A stretch of DNA of 64,000 nucleotides from Thuidium tamariscinum (lineage: Eukaryota; Streptophyta; Bryopsida; Hypnales; Thuidiaceae), in NCBI GenBank assembly GCA_947034885.2, contig OX344750.2:14502053-14566052 (forward strand), read 5' to 3'. Numbering within the stretch: the stretch's first letter is position 1; each line of letters begins with the position of its first letter. This document shows, in pieces, positions 36,281 to 49,263 of this stretch. Below the pieces are notes generated by a model. That model made no database searches. It was not told where the DNA came from and worked only from the letters and a program-made list of their open reading frames with translations. Position numbers and translations under genes: made by a program.

Positions 36281-36489
36281 GATGGAAAAATGGGTTTCAT
36301 TCATCCATGGTTGATGTGTTTCATCCAAATTTGATATGTTTCATTCAAATTTGAAATTTTCATCCATATTTTGTATGTTTCATCCATATTTTGTGTGTTT
36401 CATCCATATATTGTGTGTTTCATTCATGCTTTGTGTATTTCAATTATATTTGGTATATTTCACTTATATTTTGTACCTTTCATTGTATT
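36281..36489 (+). repeat. 20-bp tandem repeat, about 10 degenerate units
   Basis: Successive 20-bp units follow the pattern catccatattttgtgtgttt (36361-36380, 36381-36400 and so on). They drift at both ends (catccaaatttgatatgttt-like and caattatatttggtatattt-like). The array starts where GC-rich UPL1/2 flank gives way to AT-rich DNA. Confidence 0.8.
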
Positions 36490-39400
36490 ATCTAACTTTT
36501 GATATGATTGTGTAATCAGGCTTGAATTGTCATTAGGTGGATGGGAATTGATTTAAATTAGATAAAGAATGCTATGAGTCTTACAATATATGGTCTAATA
36601 GATGAAGTATAGTAATATCCCCATAGGCTCATCTTTCTTTTATCTTCTTGCTTTTCTTTAAGAAATGATTGTTTTTTATTTGTTTTGGTCATTAAATGTT
36701 ATAGCAATGGCAATGTCTAACATCGTTGCATTGGCAAAGTTAACTTGAATATCATTAAATAGATGAGAATTGACTATTAGTACGATTTTGTTGTCAAATT
36801 TGGAAAATAAATTAAATGGATGACAATTGACTTGAAATACATGAAAATTAATATGAATTTCATGAAATTTGGTCTAATTGATGAAAATATGGCAATCCCT
36901 CTTCATTAATCTTTTTTATTTGAGTTTATATTATTAGTCATCCATTAAACAATCTTTTTTAATTTTTTCTTCTTTACAATATGATTTTACATTGGTTTGT
37001 TTTGGCTCTAGAGTTTAGTTGAAGTGGCAATTGGTAAGACTATTGAGTCTTTGAATATGAAATGTCATTAAATGGATGAAATTTGATCAAATGGATGAAA
37101 GTATGGAAATAACTTTTATGAATTCCTTCTTCTTTTCTCTTCATATTGGTCATTTATATGTAGTTTCTTTTGTTTATTTTCTAACACATGACATAAATTA
37201 TTTTGGGTTGCTTCAATCTTAGAGTTTAGCTAAATGATGACTATCACTATCATTATAATTTGTCAAATTTGAAATACATTAAATAGATGTGAATTGATTG
37301 CTACTGTTAGTATGTTGTGAAATGACTTGCAAGGTCCTTAAATAAATGAAAATTGATTTAAATGAAATCAATGTTGATATGAATTTGATGAAAGTTTAAA
37401 TTGACAAGTTACCAATAAATTTAGTAATAATAGACAAGCACTATATATTTATATTTATCACATAGCCCAAATCTCTAATCAATCATCCTTGGAGTTTTTT
37501 TGTAGAAATCTAGTATTGAAGAACAATTGAAATCTATTTTCAAGAGAATATTTGGTGATGTATATTTCCTTTTGCAATGAATGAAATCTTGAAATTGCTA
37601 CAAAATCTTAAAAGAGAATTGCACGATTAGGATGAATGTATTTCATATTGAATTAATATAAGAGCAATGAATCACCCATACTTTGCATACTTTCCATGTC
37701 ATTTTTTCTATTTTTATTTAAATATGATTTTATTTAGATTCCTTTGTCATAGAGGGTGGTCAAAGTGACAACTACTATTATCATTATTAACATTGCCAAA
37801 CTTTAAAAGTCACTAAATAGATCAGAATTAATCATGGACAAGCTAATTCAATTAATGCTAAAATATTAGTAGGGCAAGATCCTTCACAATAATTTGGATG
37901 AATGACAACAGTGTAATGATGACCAAAAGAAAATTAGATGGAAGTAGATATGAGGGTATAGAATATTTTATATATATGAATGAAATTTGGGTGAAAATTG
38001 GATGCAATGAAAAATTATATATTATTATATTGTTAAACTTGAAAGTTGATAAAATAATGGATGAAAATTGATTCAAATAAAATAAAATTTTATTTGAATA
38101 TAATGAAAATTGGTCAAATGTACGAAAGCATAAGGAATCCCTTTCAAGACTTTTTATATGCTTCATTATCTATTCAAGGGTTCATTCTAATTTTGTATTG
38201 AATTGTTTTGTTTTTGAAATGAAATTATATTAGCAACTATTTACATCATGTGTTGTCAATCCCAAAAAATCATGAAATAGATGAGAATTGATTTAAGTCC
38301 AATGAAAGTTAATTTGACTCAAATATGGCAATGTTGTCTCTAATCATTCCTTCCTTCTTTTAGAGTTCATTCAATTGTCTTTTCTTTTCTACCTCATGAC
38401 TTTGTATTTTTCTTATTTCTCATTCAAATGTAGGTAAATAGGGACTTTGATTGACATTATTTTGCTAAACTTTGAAAGTCATTAAGTGGATGAGAATTGG
38501 CTTGAGTAAAACAAAATTATAGTCATATGAATGAAAGTATGTCAATCTCCTCCAAAACTTTTTTATTCCTTCATTTAGATGTTTATTGTTGTTTTTCTTC
38601 TTCCATATGATTACGTTTTGTTTTGTCTTACAATTGAGCAATATTGTATTTGGTAACCAATACTAATGTTATTTTATCATCAAACTAAAAAAAAATTTAA
38701 GTGGACAAGAATTTAATTCAAATTAAGTAAAATTTGGTCAAATGATGTAATCTTAGCAATCTTCTCCCCAATCTTTCTTTTTACTTCAGATTGTTCATTT
38801 GCACATCTTTTCTTTTTTCTATTTTGTGTTTAAATTGATTGTAAAAAAATCTTGGAGTATAGATAAAATAATATTTTAATTAGTATCATAATTATTTGTA
38901 TCATAAAGAAATCAAATTTAATTAATTATTGAATGGATGAAAAATGGTATAATGATGATATGATGGATTGACTTATTTGAAAAATTTATCAAGTATATTA
39001 GAATATGATAATCTTCTTGAAGACAAATTCTTTTATTGTTGTTATTGATTCAATTTTTTTTTAATTTTCCATTTATAATTTTCTAAATTCTATTTTTATT
39101 TTGGAATGCACTTGAAGTAATAAGTGTTAGTTTGGTATTGCTATTGTTATTAAAATAAATGTTGTAAAAACATGACAATAATAAATTAGAACTTTAGCAT
39201 AAATTTGGTATTTTGGAATTTAGATTTAAGTCTTTTACATTAGAGACTCTTTCTATTACAACCAAACTATAATGACAATGCTTAAAGAAGTCTATTTTTC
39301 TCATTAGCAATACTATTTTGATTCTTGTTCATCCATTTGACTTTTATTTTTCTTCCTTTTTTTTCTTGATAATAATGTTGAATTTTCTTGCTAAGGGTTC
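36490..39400 (+). repeat. Degenerate tandem array with ~220-bp spacing
   Basis: A core like 'cattaaatggatgagaattg' recurs at about 36531, 36751, 36811, 37064, 37268, 37338, 37808, 38041, 38268, 38476, 38693 and 38921. Most gaps are 204-253 bp. Between cores the order is conserved: 'gatgaaagtatggcaat', a pyrimidine-rich stretch, then 'ttagagtttag', then 'gtcaaacttt'. This looks like an old satellite or tandem duplication, not a gene. The short minus-strand frame at 37858-38166 is incidental. Confidence 0.65.
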
Positions 39401-39892
39401 TTAGTTCTAAAGTGTAGCAAGAATGATAAAAGTTGATATTTTTTGTATAATTAAAATTTTAAAAAATCATTATTCTAATGAAATTAAGATGAAATTGAAT
39501 CTATTGAAATGGAAATCATGTCAATACAAAAATTGATTCATCTTTAATATTTCTAAAACATTCACTTTGATGCATACTTTTCATGTATTTCTAAAACATA
39601 TCTTTTTTGCATTCTTATTTGCATTCCATTAATTTGGGTGTTTTATTGTTCATGAAGGAACTTTGTAGATTACATCTTCTAACACTACAAGGGAAAACTC
39701 TAGAAAAAACTGTATCCTATTTGATAGAGAATTTGACAAAATCTTGTCAATTCTTCTGTTGATTAGGAGACCCTGATTCGGACATCCAATTGACAAAATT
39801 CTGTCAGTTTTTCTGTAGATTCGGACATGAATACACGTCAACAAGTCTTTTTTTTCACTCCTTTGCCACCGTGGATTTTTTTGACAAGTCAC
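39401..39892. other. AT-rich intergenic DNA
   Basis: Nothing recognised except a short local similarity between 'gacaaaatcttgtcaattcttctgt' and 'gacaaaattctgtcagtttttctgt' type strings around 39729 and 39790. Confidence 0.4.
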
Positions 39893-40702
39893 TTAACCCC
39901 TAAATGCCCAAGCCTTTTCAAGTGTGTTTTGACTATGAATAAAGTGCATGGACTTGTAGTCATCCCTAGTGAAGCAAATTGATTTTTTTTCAAAATCTAA
40001 CCGCATAGATGTTTAAAAAGCTTGTTTATTAGTAAGTACACAAATTTTGAGTACAAAATTGCATTGGAGTTGTGAGATTATAACGAGAGAAGAATACATT
40101 TTCTATATTTAGTATGCTGCTTTTTCCCACAATGTTTCTCAAATTTGCATATAATTTTTTGGGGGGATTTGAGGTGACATGAACAACTACAAAAAGTGTT
40201 AGCACACTAAAATGCACTTCTAGAAAACTTAATTTCACATGAAAAGCTATTAAATTCATTACACAATCCACCTTGCAATTGTTGAAATGCAATTATTTTT
40301 ATAAGTAGAAATTGCAAATAACTCCAAATCAATAGTTGTATGTTTAAATTTTCAATGGTAAATATCATGAAAACACTTTCCTCTTTCCATTGGGACCATT
40401 TTCAAAGCAAATGGATATGTACAATTTTTTAGATCTCAAATTAAGTGAAATTGCATAAAGCTAGGAAATGAAGTAAAATTGGCAAGCTTTACACTTCACT
40501 TATAGTACATGTATGCCTTTGAAGACCTCTCAATAATCAAATATGTACTTTTTTCAGTGAAAAATGAAAGTTTTCAATAGTTAACCCTTAAAACTGCCCG
40601 AATTTTTTTTTAAAACGGGCATAGGAATTTAACTGCCCATCCAGAAATGAGCCTGAAATTTCAGGTCGACCATATATGGTTGCTGGGGCAGTTAGGGGTT
40701 AA
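39893..40702 (+). mobile_element. TTAA-flanked TIR element, copy D
   Basis: An 810-bp unit starts TTAACCCCTAAATGCCC and its end reads, inverted, TTAACCCCTAACTGCCC (16 of 17 matching). A diverged inverted copy lies at 43600-44534 and aligns across the whole length, which supports these boundaries. A second internal start-like string, TTAACCCTTAAAACTGCCC at 40581, could define a 120-bp nested unit ending at the same right terminus. The 87-residue minus-strand frame has no recognised family. Confidence 0.65.
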
Positions 40703-41008
40703 TTCAAAAAAAAATTATTTTATTGTCCAAAGATTTAATAAAATAATTGAAATAATGGCCAAAAAAATTTGGATGAAATTTTATTGGATGAATGATAAAT
40801 GTTTAGATGAATATTTTTGATTTAATAAATTTTTATTATTTTCAAAAGTATATGAACCATTTAGAATGTGAAGTGAATGGAGAAGGAAAGCTCTATATAT
40901 ACACATATGGAGGTAGGAACATGACCAATCCATGTGGGATATGTGCATTTTTGAAGTTAATAGAGCTCATTGTCAAGTTGGAAACCCGTGATTTGTTACT
41001 GAGACTAA
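40703..41008. other. AT-rich intergenic DNA
   Basis: Nothing recognised. Part of a 91-residue plus-strand frame overlaps the adjacent foldback and is not considered coding. Confidence 0.4.
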
Positions 41009-41342
41009 GATTTCAGACCTTAATTAGGCATAGAAGAATGTCTTCTTACAAAAAAATTGAACTAAGACTAGTTAGAATATAAAATAGAGTTTCAAGTCCA
41101 AAAATCCGTTTGACATTTAAAGCTGTCAATCAAAAGTTATGGACATATTTCAAAGAGAAAATTCGGAAAAATGTAAAAAGAACAATTTCAAGCACCTCTT
41201 TGAAAATCCAAAACTTTTGATTAGAAACTTAAAATGTACAACAGATTTTTTCGAATGAAACTTCAATTAATAATATAACTATATTTAGTTCAAAGTTTTT
41301 TACAAAAACACATTCTACTATGCCTAAATGAGGTCTGAAGTC
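41009..41342. repeat. Foldback (long hairpin) with ~130-bp arms
   Basis: The left arm from 'cagaccttaattaggcatag' (41014) to 'caatcaaaagttatgga' (about 41143) is repeated in inverted, diverged form from about 41205 to 'taggtctgaag'-type sequence at 41337. The loop is about 60 bp. RNA from either strand would fold into an imperfect long hairpin. Confidence 0.6.
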
Positions 41343-43599
41343 CTACTTTTAATACAATTCATATTTTTAACTTAGTGCCAAGTTAATACTTTTAAATGAA
41401 AATACAATTGAATATTAAAATTTTAGAATTATTTCGTTTGATTATTCTAGTAATATCTTGAATACCAATAGTCAAAATTACATATTACTTTTGGAAAATA
41501 TACACTAAAAAAGGTGAATTATTAACTCTAAGATGTCCTACCTTCTATTTTATGGTCCTACCTAAATTTTTTCAAAAACGTTTTTATCTTTGTCCAATTT
41601 CTTTTTACATACAAACTTGGATTGTCTTTCTACTTTTTTGAATAGACTAGGATCACTAAAGTCAAAAGCTTTCTAAAAAAAATGAGCACAAATTGTTTAG
41701 TTTGTGCCTAGTATTGGAAAATTCACAAATTTCAAAAAAGTATCACCCTTAAACATTGTCCAAGCAACTCCCTACTAGGCCCATGCAATCTCACTTTGAG
41801 GCTCATTTTAGAACTTACTAATTTGGACTCACATCATTACCTAGCATGGAATGGAACACCATCTAATTGGTACAAAAAAATGCCTAAGACCATAAAATGA
41901 TAACATAAAGGCAATGAGGCTTACTACCAACCTCACTGCATTTGACCTCTATGGTTCACCATTCAAGAAGTAAAGAGGGAGACTACCCTTCCTTGTAGTG
42001 CCCTCTATAGGATTTGGCAAAAAATTCTTCTTTTATGGGTTTTTAAGACATTCGATACTCACTTCTTTTTTTTAAAACACTTGATTCCATGTTTTTAGTC
42101 TCAAAACCAACCCCTAATGGCTTCTCAATCTTCTTGTTAGCATAATTAACGTTAAACCTTAAATTTCAAATCTAAATTGCAAGCCTATTTTTGTGATCTA
42201 TTCATTCCATAATTCACTATGGACTATTCACATTTCCAAAGGCAGTAAGTAATAAATAAGTTATGGCCTTCCGAAAAATCAAATCCTCTACGAGGTCTAT
42301 TTCTTCCAAACACCATCTCCTTTGTGTTACATAACTTCTAACTCACAACTAAGCTCTTCATGAGCCTTAGGCTCATTCTTAAATCTTTTTCACATTAACT
42401 TTTTAACAACATGTAATATGCCATGTATAGGTGAAAAGATCCTCTTAGAATCAAAAGTATTTAGAACACCTATTTGTATATCTTACACCTTAGTTAGGTT
42501 TATATTTAAGACACTTCCAACTCTAAATATTTGACTTACAATTCAAATTGTTGAATGTGCTCTTTAAAGTTTAATCTCATTGATGTTTCCTCTAATTAGC
42601 TTTCCAAGGATATATAGCATGCCATACACTTCATCTTGACCATAACACTACAATGCCTTTTCTACTTGGAACCCTTCATTTCTCTCACCTCATAGCTTAT
42701 AAGCCTTAGAAAAGCACCTTGATATTTTTATTAATTACCAAGGTGGCACAAATAAACTTTAGAGTGAAGGTCAAGATATTGATCCTTGCTCCTAGTATAT
42801 AAGGTGCAAAAAAAACATCTCATTTGTGCAAGGGAGACGTTAGTCATTTTTAATGCTAAGAAAACACTTCTCTAAAGTTTTTCCGTGCTATCTCAATCAC
42901 CTAGAATGTATTGTATGTTGTGCATATTTGTGTGCATGTCCATCTTTCTCCAAATTTTCTTGCATCCTATAGGCCCCTCACATAAAATTATTTGTCGCTA
43001 TAGTATATAGTATCAATTTTCAATGAAATTTGTCATGTGTGGCTTATTTTTTGGAAGTGGAGTTATCTTCTTGAGAAGTTGATCCTAAACCAAGTTTTCT
43101 ACAAATAAGCAAGCTAAAAAATATAGGCTTTATTTCGATCTACTCAATGCTATAGGGTTTATTCATTTTGAATTTGAATTCAGTGCTATCTACAACTTTT
43201 TGGATCCAATTAGTATTTGAAGTATGTTTCTTTGATATACCATTTTTTACCATATATAGAATGCATTTAGTAATGATGGCATAATTTCCCTTCCATTATT
43301 TCATATTCTTCCATTAACAATATTGTAAATCAATAATTGAAATATTTAAAGAAAATCCATATGCCCTTCTTCATTAATGAATTTAAAAATATATATATTA
43401 TACAATAACAAATATTATTACACATTTCAAAATTATAATTTATATTTTGACAACTTCCAGTAATCTAAAATTTTGAAGTTTAGCATTTGAAACTACATAG
43501 AATCAACAATATGTCATTATAACTAGCGCGCAAAAAGTAAAGTCCAAATTCTAGTGACAACTTTTAGGTCTAATCAACTACTTTAGCCAATTTTAACAT
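41343..43599. other. Intergenic DNA, nothing recognised
   Basis: About 2.2 kb of AT-rich sequence without open frames above 60 codons, tandem repeats or inverted termini that I could detect. Confidence 0.5.
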
Positions 43600-44534
43600 G
43601 AACTATCCCTATTGACAATATGTGGTCAATATAAAATTTCTAGCTCATTTCCGTGTAGACAATTAAATTCCTTTGATTGTTTTAAAAATATTTAGGCAAT
43701 TTTGAGGGTTTAATATTCAAATTTTCATTTATCACTAAATAAATAAAAAATTTACTGTTGAAAGGTCTTCAAAGGCATATGTACTATTAGTGAAAGAGTA
43801 ATGCTTGCCAACATTATTTCATTTTTTAGCTCAAGCAAATTTGCCGATTTTACTTTATTTGAGATTTATGAAATTGTACATATCCATTTGCTTTAAAAAT
43901 GGTGTGTCAAGTAAACGGGGCATTTGAGGGGGTGATTGTTATGCAATCAAGAGTAGTTTTTGATTGCATACTTGATGTTGATTGTGGCATTAAATGTGTT
44001 TTGTATTATGATTTTTGTTTACATGCAAGTCTCAATGGAAGGATTAAAGTGTTTTCATGATTTTTATCATTGAAACTTTAAACATGCAAGTCTTGATTTT
44101 AGAGGTATTTGCAATTTCTACTTGTTAAAAAAATTGCATTTTAACAATTGTAAGGGAGATTGTGGAATGAATTTGTTAGCTTTTTATGTAAAAATAATTG
44201 TTTTGGAAGTGCATTTTAGTATACTAATACTCTGTGTAGTTGTTCATGTCACCTCCAATCCCCCAAAAAATTTATATGTAAACCTTTGTCGGGAAAAGAA
44301 GCATACTATAAATAAAAAACATACATTTTATTTGATATAATTTCACAATTCCTATACAATTTTGCATTGAAAATTGGTGAACATCCTAATAAGCAAGTTC
44401 TTTAAACATCTATATAATTAGATTTTTTTTTAAAACAAAAAACACAGTTTGATTCATTTTTTGAAAACTACAAGCCAATGCTCTTTTTCCATATTCAAAA
44501 CACACTTAGAAAGGCTTAGACATTTAGAGCTGCA
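43600..44534 (-). mobile_element. Diverged inverted copy D' of element D
   Basis: Read on the minus strand this follows element D (39893-40702): 'ctaaatgtctaagccttt', 'aagtgtgttttga', 'ccccaaaaaattt'-type block, 'caattttttaga/ctc', 'gaagacctttcaa', 'aatgagctagaaatttt'. It has an extra ~130 bp around 43905-44030 with a small TGCAATCA...TTGATTGCA palindrome. The TTAA termini are eroded. Confidence 0.6.
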
Positions 44535-45326
44535 AATTCTAGTAGCAACCATAGGGTGCCTGTAAAGCCATATTAGAATGATAAATGAAGCCAAGATAAA
44601 AGATTTGAAATTTTGAATTTGCAAGACTACAATTGAAGCCAGTTGTATCTTTCCAATTCAAGGAGTTCAAAAGATTTTAGGAAATTAGTAATAAACTTTG
44701 GAATTTAATTGATTTACAAAACCAAGGAAGAGAGAATTTGGAATTATTGGGGAAAAAAATGAGGATTGTAGGGTTTTTGATTGAAGACACCAATGGGTCT
44801 CCAATCTCTTAGGTTTCTATATTGACAAAAAAAATCCTATATTAGCTATCGGTCAACATAAACCTCCAAAATCTACAATAATGAGTTTTGAGTTGCAAAG
44901 ACTTCAATGTTGAATGAAGTTTACCAATTTATAATGTCAAAGGACAAGCCTATAATCATTTTTTCAAACTTCATTTGCAAGCATCTATTTATTTGATTTT
45001 TTGTTTTTATTTTTCAATTATGTGATTGCATGTCTTCTATTGATCATTAAAATAAATTCAAAAATTTGAAATTACTATAAAATTTTGATAAAAAAATGTA
45101 ATCTTCAGTTCACTACCTCACTGCGCCTCTGATTTTGCATTCTGTCCCTAAAACGTTATACAAGATCAATTATCAGCTTCCTGTCACTTAGCAGAATAGA
45201 AAAAATCGAAAATGTTGAGGAAATGGTTTACCCTATATGCTTAACAAGAATTTCAATTTGTAAAAATGAATGCACTTCATGTTTCTATAGGAAGAGCATT
45301 GTACAATCCATTGATGGGAGTGCTTA
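44535..45326. other. AT-rich intergenic DNA
   Basis: Nothing recognised. Confidence 0.5.
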
Positions 45327-45542
45327 CACTAGTAGAAACCCCCGTTTAATATGACAAGGCCTAATTTTTCTTGACGAATTTTGCTAGGCATCAAAAGTAA
45401 CAACTCGTGTTTTTATGTCAACAAAAACGTTCAAGACAACATTAACACTGACATAAAAACATAGGTTGTTACTTTTGATGCCTAGCAAAATCCGTTAAGA
45501 AAAATTAGGCCTTGTCACATTAAATGGGGGTTTCTACTAGTG
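45327..45542. mobile_element. CACTA-type miniature element, near-perfect hairpin
   Basis: A 216-bp unit with ends CACTAGTAGAAACCCCC and its exact inverse, flanked by a 3-bp TTA duplication (45324-45326 and 45543-45545). Both features are standard for the CACTA (En/Spm) superfamily. The two arms are roughly 95 bp each and differ at only a handful of sites, so the copy is young or its hairpin is maintained. It has no coding capacity. Confidence 0.85.
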
Positions 45543-48500
45543 TTAATTAAAAGTACTAGAGAGTTCAGTCTTGTTCAGGACCTCTTTGTTAGTGCATTAA
45601 CTACTCCAGAAAGCAATAGTGAAGATGAATTTGATTACAGTTGAATGCAATAATCATACACAGATGTTTCACTGGGCCTTCTACATAGGAAACCCTAGTG
45701 CATTGCATTGAACGGTCAAGTAGTCCGTTGAACACAATCTAATGTCATGGAAATAGGGTTAACGATGTTCAATTTCAGAAATTAAGTGTGCAATTGGGTT
45801 CAGGGTCTTCAATTTCTTAAATTAAGTAGAAAAGCAGTTAGATCTTCTGAATGGACATAAGAGATGACTTGCTCACTTGCCTTAAAATATTTACTAGTAG
45901 AGAGTTATGTAATGCTCATAGGGACATTTAATTCTCCAAAGGTCAATGTTGTTTGCTTCTTTGCTTATTCCGCAGTCATTATCTTGGTCATTCAAGTTTA
46001 AGAAGTTTAACTAAAGCTTTCAATTGACATTGTGCTAGAAAGTACAAATATGATTCAATGTGTAGCTTCATCTTGGGAAGAGTGTATATATTTAATACTC
46101 CATATTCACGAAATATCATACGGTGTCGTACTAGCTTTCATATGAAAGAGCGTGAAGGGATGTCATTGAAAGTCAAAAGGATGTAGAGTATATATTATGA
46201 TAAGATATTCTCCAATTATTGTTCAAACTTTGAATTATGATAAGGTAATCCCCAATTATTGTGTAGACTTTGAATTAGGATAAGATGAATTCTAATTATT
46301 GTCCAAACTTTGAATTATGATAAGATGATGTGGATCACTTCATGTCACGTATTCATGCATGCAATGTACATGTCAGTCTACAAATGATGCACTACAAGGA
46401 TGCTAATTGAAATTCAAGAATCCTTTAATACTTCAATTATTGAGCGAATTGTTGTTTGGGGGGAGAAGAAAAATAAACATTGAAGCTGAATTGGTTCATG
46501 ATTTTAGAAGATAAGAGTTTTAATTTAGCTAATAAAATATAAGACTATGTTCTTAAAGACTTCAAATATTAATCATTTTAAGCTTGGGTGTCTTGGAAGA
46601 AAGGTCACTGTGGTTGTGATTCCTTCATCTAAGGCCATTATAGAAGAGACAATGCACATATGTGAATGATGGAAGGATTTGAAATAGGTGTCATTTTGCT
46701 AAACCATGTAGTGACCTTGCGAAGGTCAAAAGATGCATCAAGTGATACTAGAGAAACTTAATTTGAAAAAATTATTGAATAGTTGTAATTCAATTACTGT
46801 ATGGTATGTTTTTCTTGAAGACTCAAAATATTTTCTAAATAGGTCCAATCAAAAAATCTTATAATTTACATTTTTCCTCATTTTTTTTTGAGTTTTGTAG
46901 GATTACTTATGGAAATTGGAAATTGAAGTTGTCACTATGAAGGACTTCAAAATCTAGCACCTCTTGATATATGAGAGCTTGGTAAACTGTTAAAGGCTTT
47001 AGTAAATTAATATTGTAGACACATTAAATAGTTGATGAGTTCCATTTTTCTAGGTTTTCTTCTTGATTAGTTTGTTGTACCTCATTAAGAATGGAAGGAA
47101 GCAGTTCACTAGAAGCACTTAGGTTGTCTTCCCTTTTTTTCCATTAGGGGATACAATAGAAGAAAGAGTTTATGAATGTGAAGAAATCATAGAAGAAAAG
47201 CTAATATTTGTTCACGAATTTCTGAAGCAATTAAAGATAAAATATCATGGAAGTAGTTTTTTCCAAATGTTTCATACATGACAAGGGTTTTTGTCGAAAG
47301 AATTATGAACCTTTGAAGCTATAGTGCTATACTTTCTTGTAACATGTGTTTACTTAAATTCATACTATTGATGTAGAAGTTGGGCTAGTAGAGAAGGATA
47401 GAAATAACTTTGTAATTAGGGATTACTTGAAGTCATTCATAATTTTGAGATTGTAGAACTCCTGTGTAATCATAAGAAAATAATGTAGAAAAAAAAATGA
47501 TTGGACTTTACAAAAACAATTACATTGAATTGAAGCTATGTAGTAATCCTAAATGAAAATCTCTTTTATACTTGAAAAAAATCTCTAGAGGATTGTCACT
47601 ATTAAAAAAATGTACTTTATTATTTTTGAAGTTATTGGTTGTCTGGGAATTTTTTAGACTATGTTGGCAATGATAGAATGTAATAAATTTATTTTGGGTT
47701 TTTTACTCATTACTTAGAAGTAAACTAATGTTGAAAATGTTTGTGTGCACCAGAGGGTGACTAGTATGGGAAGATTGAAGACTGAATACAACTCAGAATT
47801 CTAAAGCTTTGCGTGCAAGATTAGTTGAATATCATTGACAACCAAGAACTTGAGCGAAGTCAGTATTAGTAGATAAGGTACTTAAAGGAAAACCTTTTCG
47901 TTTGAATTAAATGTCAAACATATATTTTGGAAGGAAAGACTTGGAATTAAAACAAGACATGTAGATTGTAGTAATTCTTAAATAAAACATAGAAAATTAG
48001 TTTAGAAATTGAGAGGCTCAGATACTTTATTCATTGTTGTGTAAATATTGTATAGTTGTGAGATTGTATGGTACACAAAGTGTAAAGAGGGTGGGAAGTA
48101 CATAAACTAACTGATCTTGCCTATTCTATTAAGAACATTAGGTGCAGTGGCATTCATTTTAAGAGTGTCCGTAGTCCACTTGAAAGTAATATGCATGAAT
48201 GATAGTACTCTTGAAATGTAATGATTTATGAAGATGTAATGTGTTGAAATTTATTCTTTCTTGGAAAAAAAAGGGAGCATAACTGTATTTGTAATTTTGG
48301 TTGTTGTATTTGCAATGACATGCTAGTCACTGTGTTCATATGTTTTCTCCTTTGTATTACCTAATTGGAATTCTCAAATTCAGATTTTAATTTTAGAGTT
48401 AGGGCTACTTAGTGCTAGAAGGTTATTCCTCATGAACCAAAAATGGAGATGTCACAAAGTCATTAGACAATAGCATTACTGTGTTGAATGTAGGGATTTC

Positions 48501-48597
48501 AACTGAGTTTAATAAAAGAAAATATTGTAGGTGTGAAGTATTAATTTATCATTTTAAAAGGTCCGAGATCAACTAATTCTTTAATTGCATTGTTATA
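45543..48597. other. Intergenic DNA upstream of the broken methyltransferase-like gene
   Basis: No gene recognised. It contains the 40-bp tandem repeat at 46193-46328. I looked for long terminal repeats matching the region after 52.7 kb and found none by eye. Confidence 0.45.
46193..46328 (+). repeat. 40-bp tandem repeat, 3.4 units
   Basis: Units beginning attatgataagat, attatgataaggt, attaggataagat and attatgataagat start at about 46193, 46233, 46273 and 46313. Each contains 'caattattgt..a.actttga' (one has 'ctaattattg'). Confidence 0.75.
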
Positions 48598-49197
48598 ATG
48601 GTTTGCAGTGTATTATGGCACCAAAGGTTCACTCAGTGGGTGGACCACGGATGGTCGATAGAAGAGAACGGTATAGAGAAGCCAAATTTATGGATTACAG
48701 ATTTTCCTATTCAGGAAGGGAGATATTGGACTCCTTTAGGTACTTTGTATGGAGTCATCGAACTTGAGGATACAGATGAATTGTATCGATTGTATGCAGC
48801 TCTTTTGAAGGAGAATTGGATTCTAGTGGCTGAACGAAGCATGAAGCTTGCATCTATTGAAGAAGAAAATGCCAATGCTTTGGAAGAAGGAGATGTTTCA
48901 CAAAGACAAAGAGTACATCGTCAGCGTATATTATCTGCAACAGAGAATGTAGTGGAAGAGCCAGTGGCGGAAAGTGACATCCATGAAGTTGCGGTTGTTG
49001 AGGGCAGTGCACCACTTATTCCACCTTCAACGGAAATAAGTGTAGAAGAAGTATTAGTGCAACGAGAGGGAAGGACGAATGATGAAGAAATTGTCCTTGC
49101 TATTCAAAATGAAAGTGAAGTTGAAGTACGGAGAACAATAACGGAAGCAAGGGTTGAAGCAAAAGTTCCAACAGTACGTTCTGACAATCGTGTGTAA
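48598..49197 (+). pseudogene. N-terminal open segment of the broken gene
   Basis: About 199 codons in frame 1. Sequence such as WSIEENGIEKPNLWITDFPI, YWTPLGTLYGVIELEDTDEL and ALLKENWILVAERSMKLASI looks like real protein, then becomes a Glu/Val-rich linker. It ends in TAA at 49195, after which the same frame continues. The true start is unclear: ATG 48617 lies in another frame (MAPKVHSVGGPRMVDR), so an early frameshift is possible. Confidence 0.5.
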
Positions 49198-49263
49198 CGA
49201 TCGGAAGTTAGAATGGCCAATGTGAATGTTCGAGGACATAGTGTTGGAAGAGGGTGAAGTACA

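Noticed and set aside
40807-41082. 91-residue plus-strand frame
   Set aside because: Its end lies in the foldback arm and the opposite arm does not preserve it.
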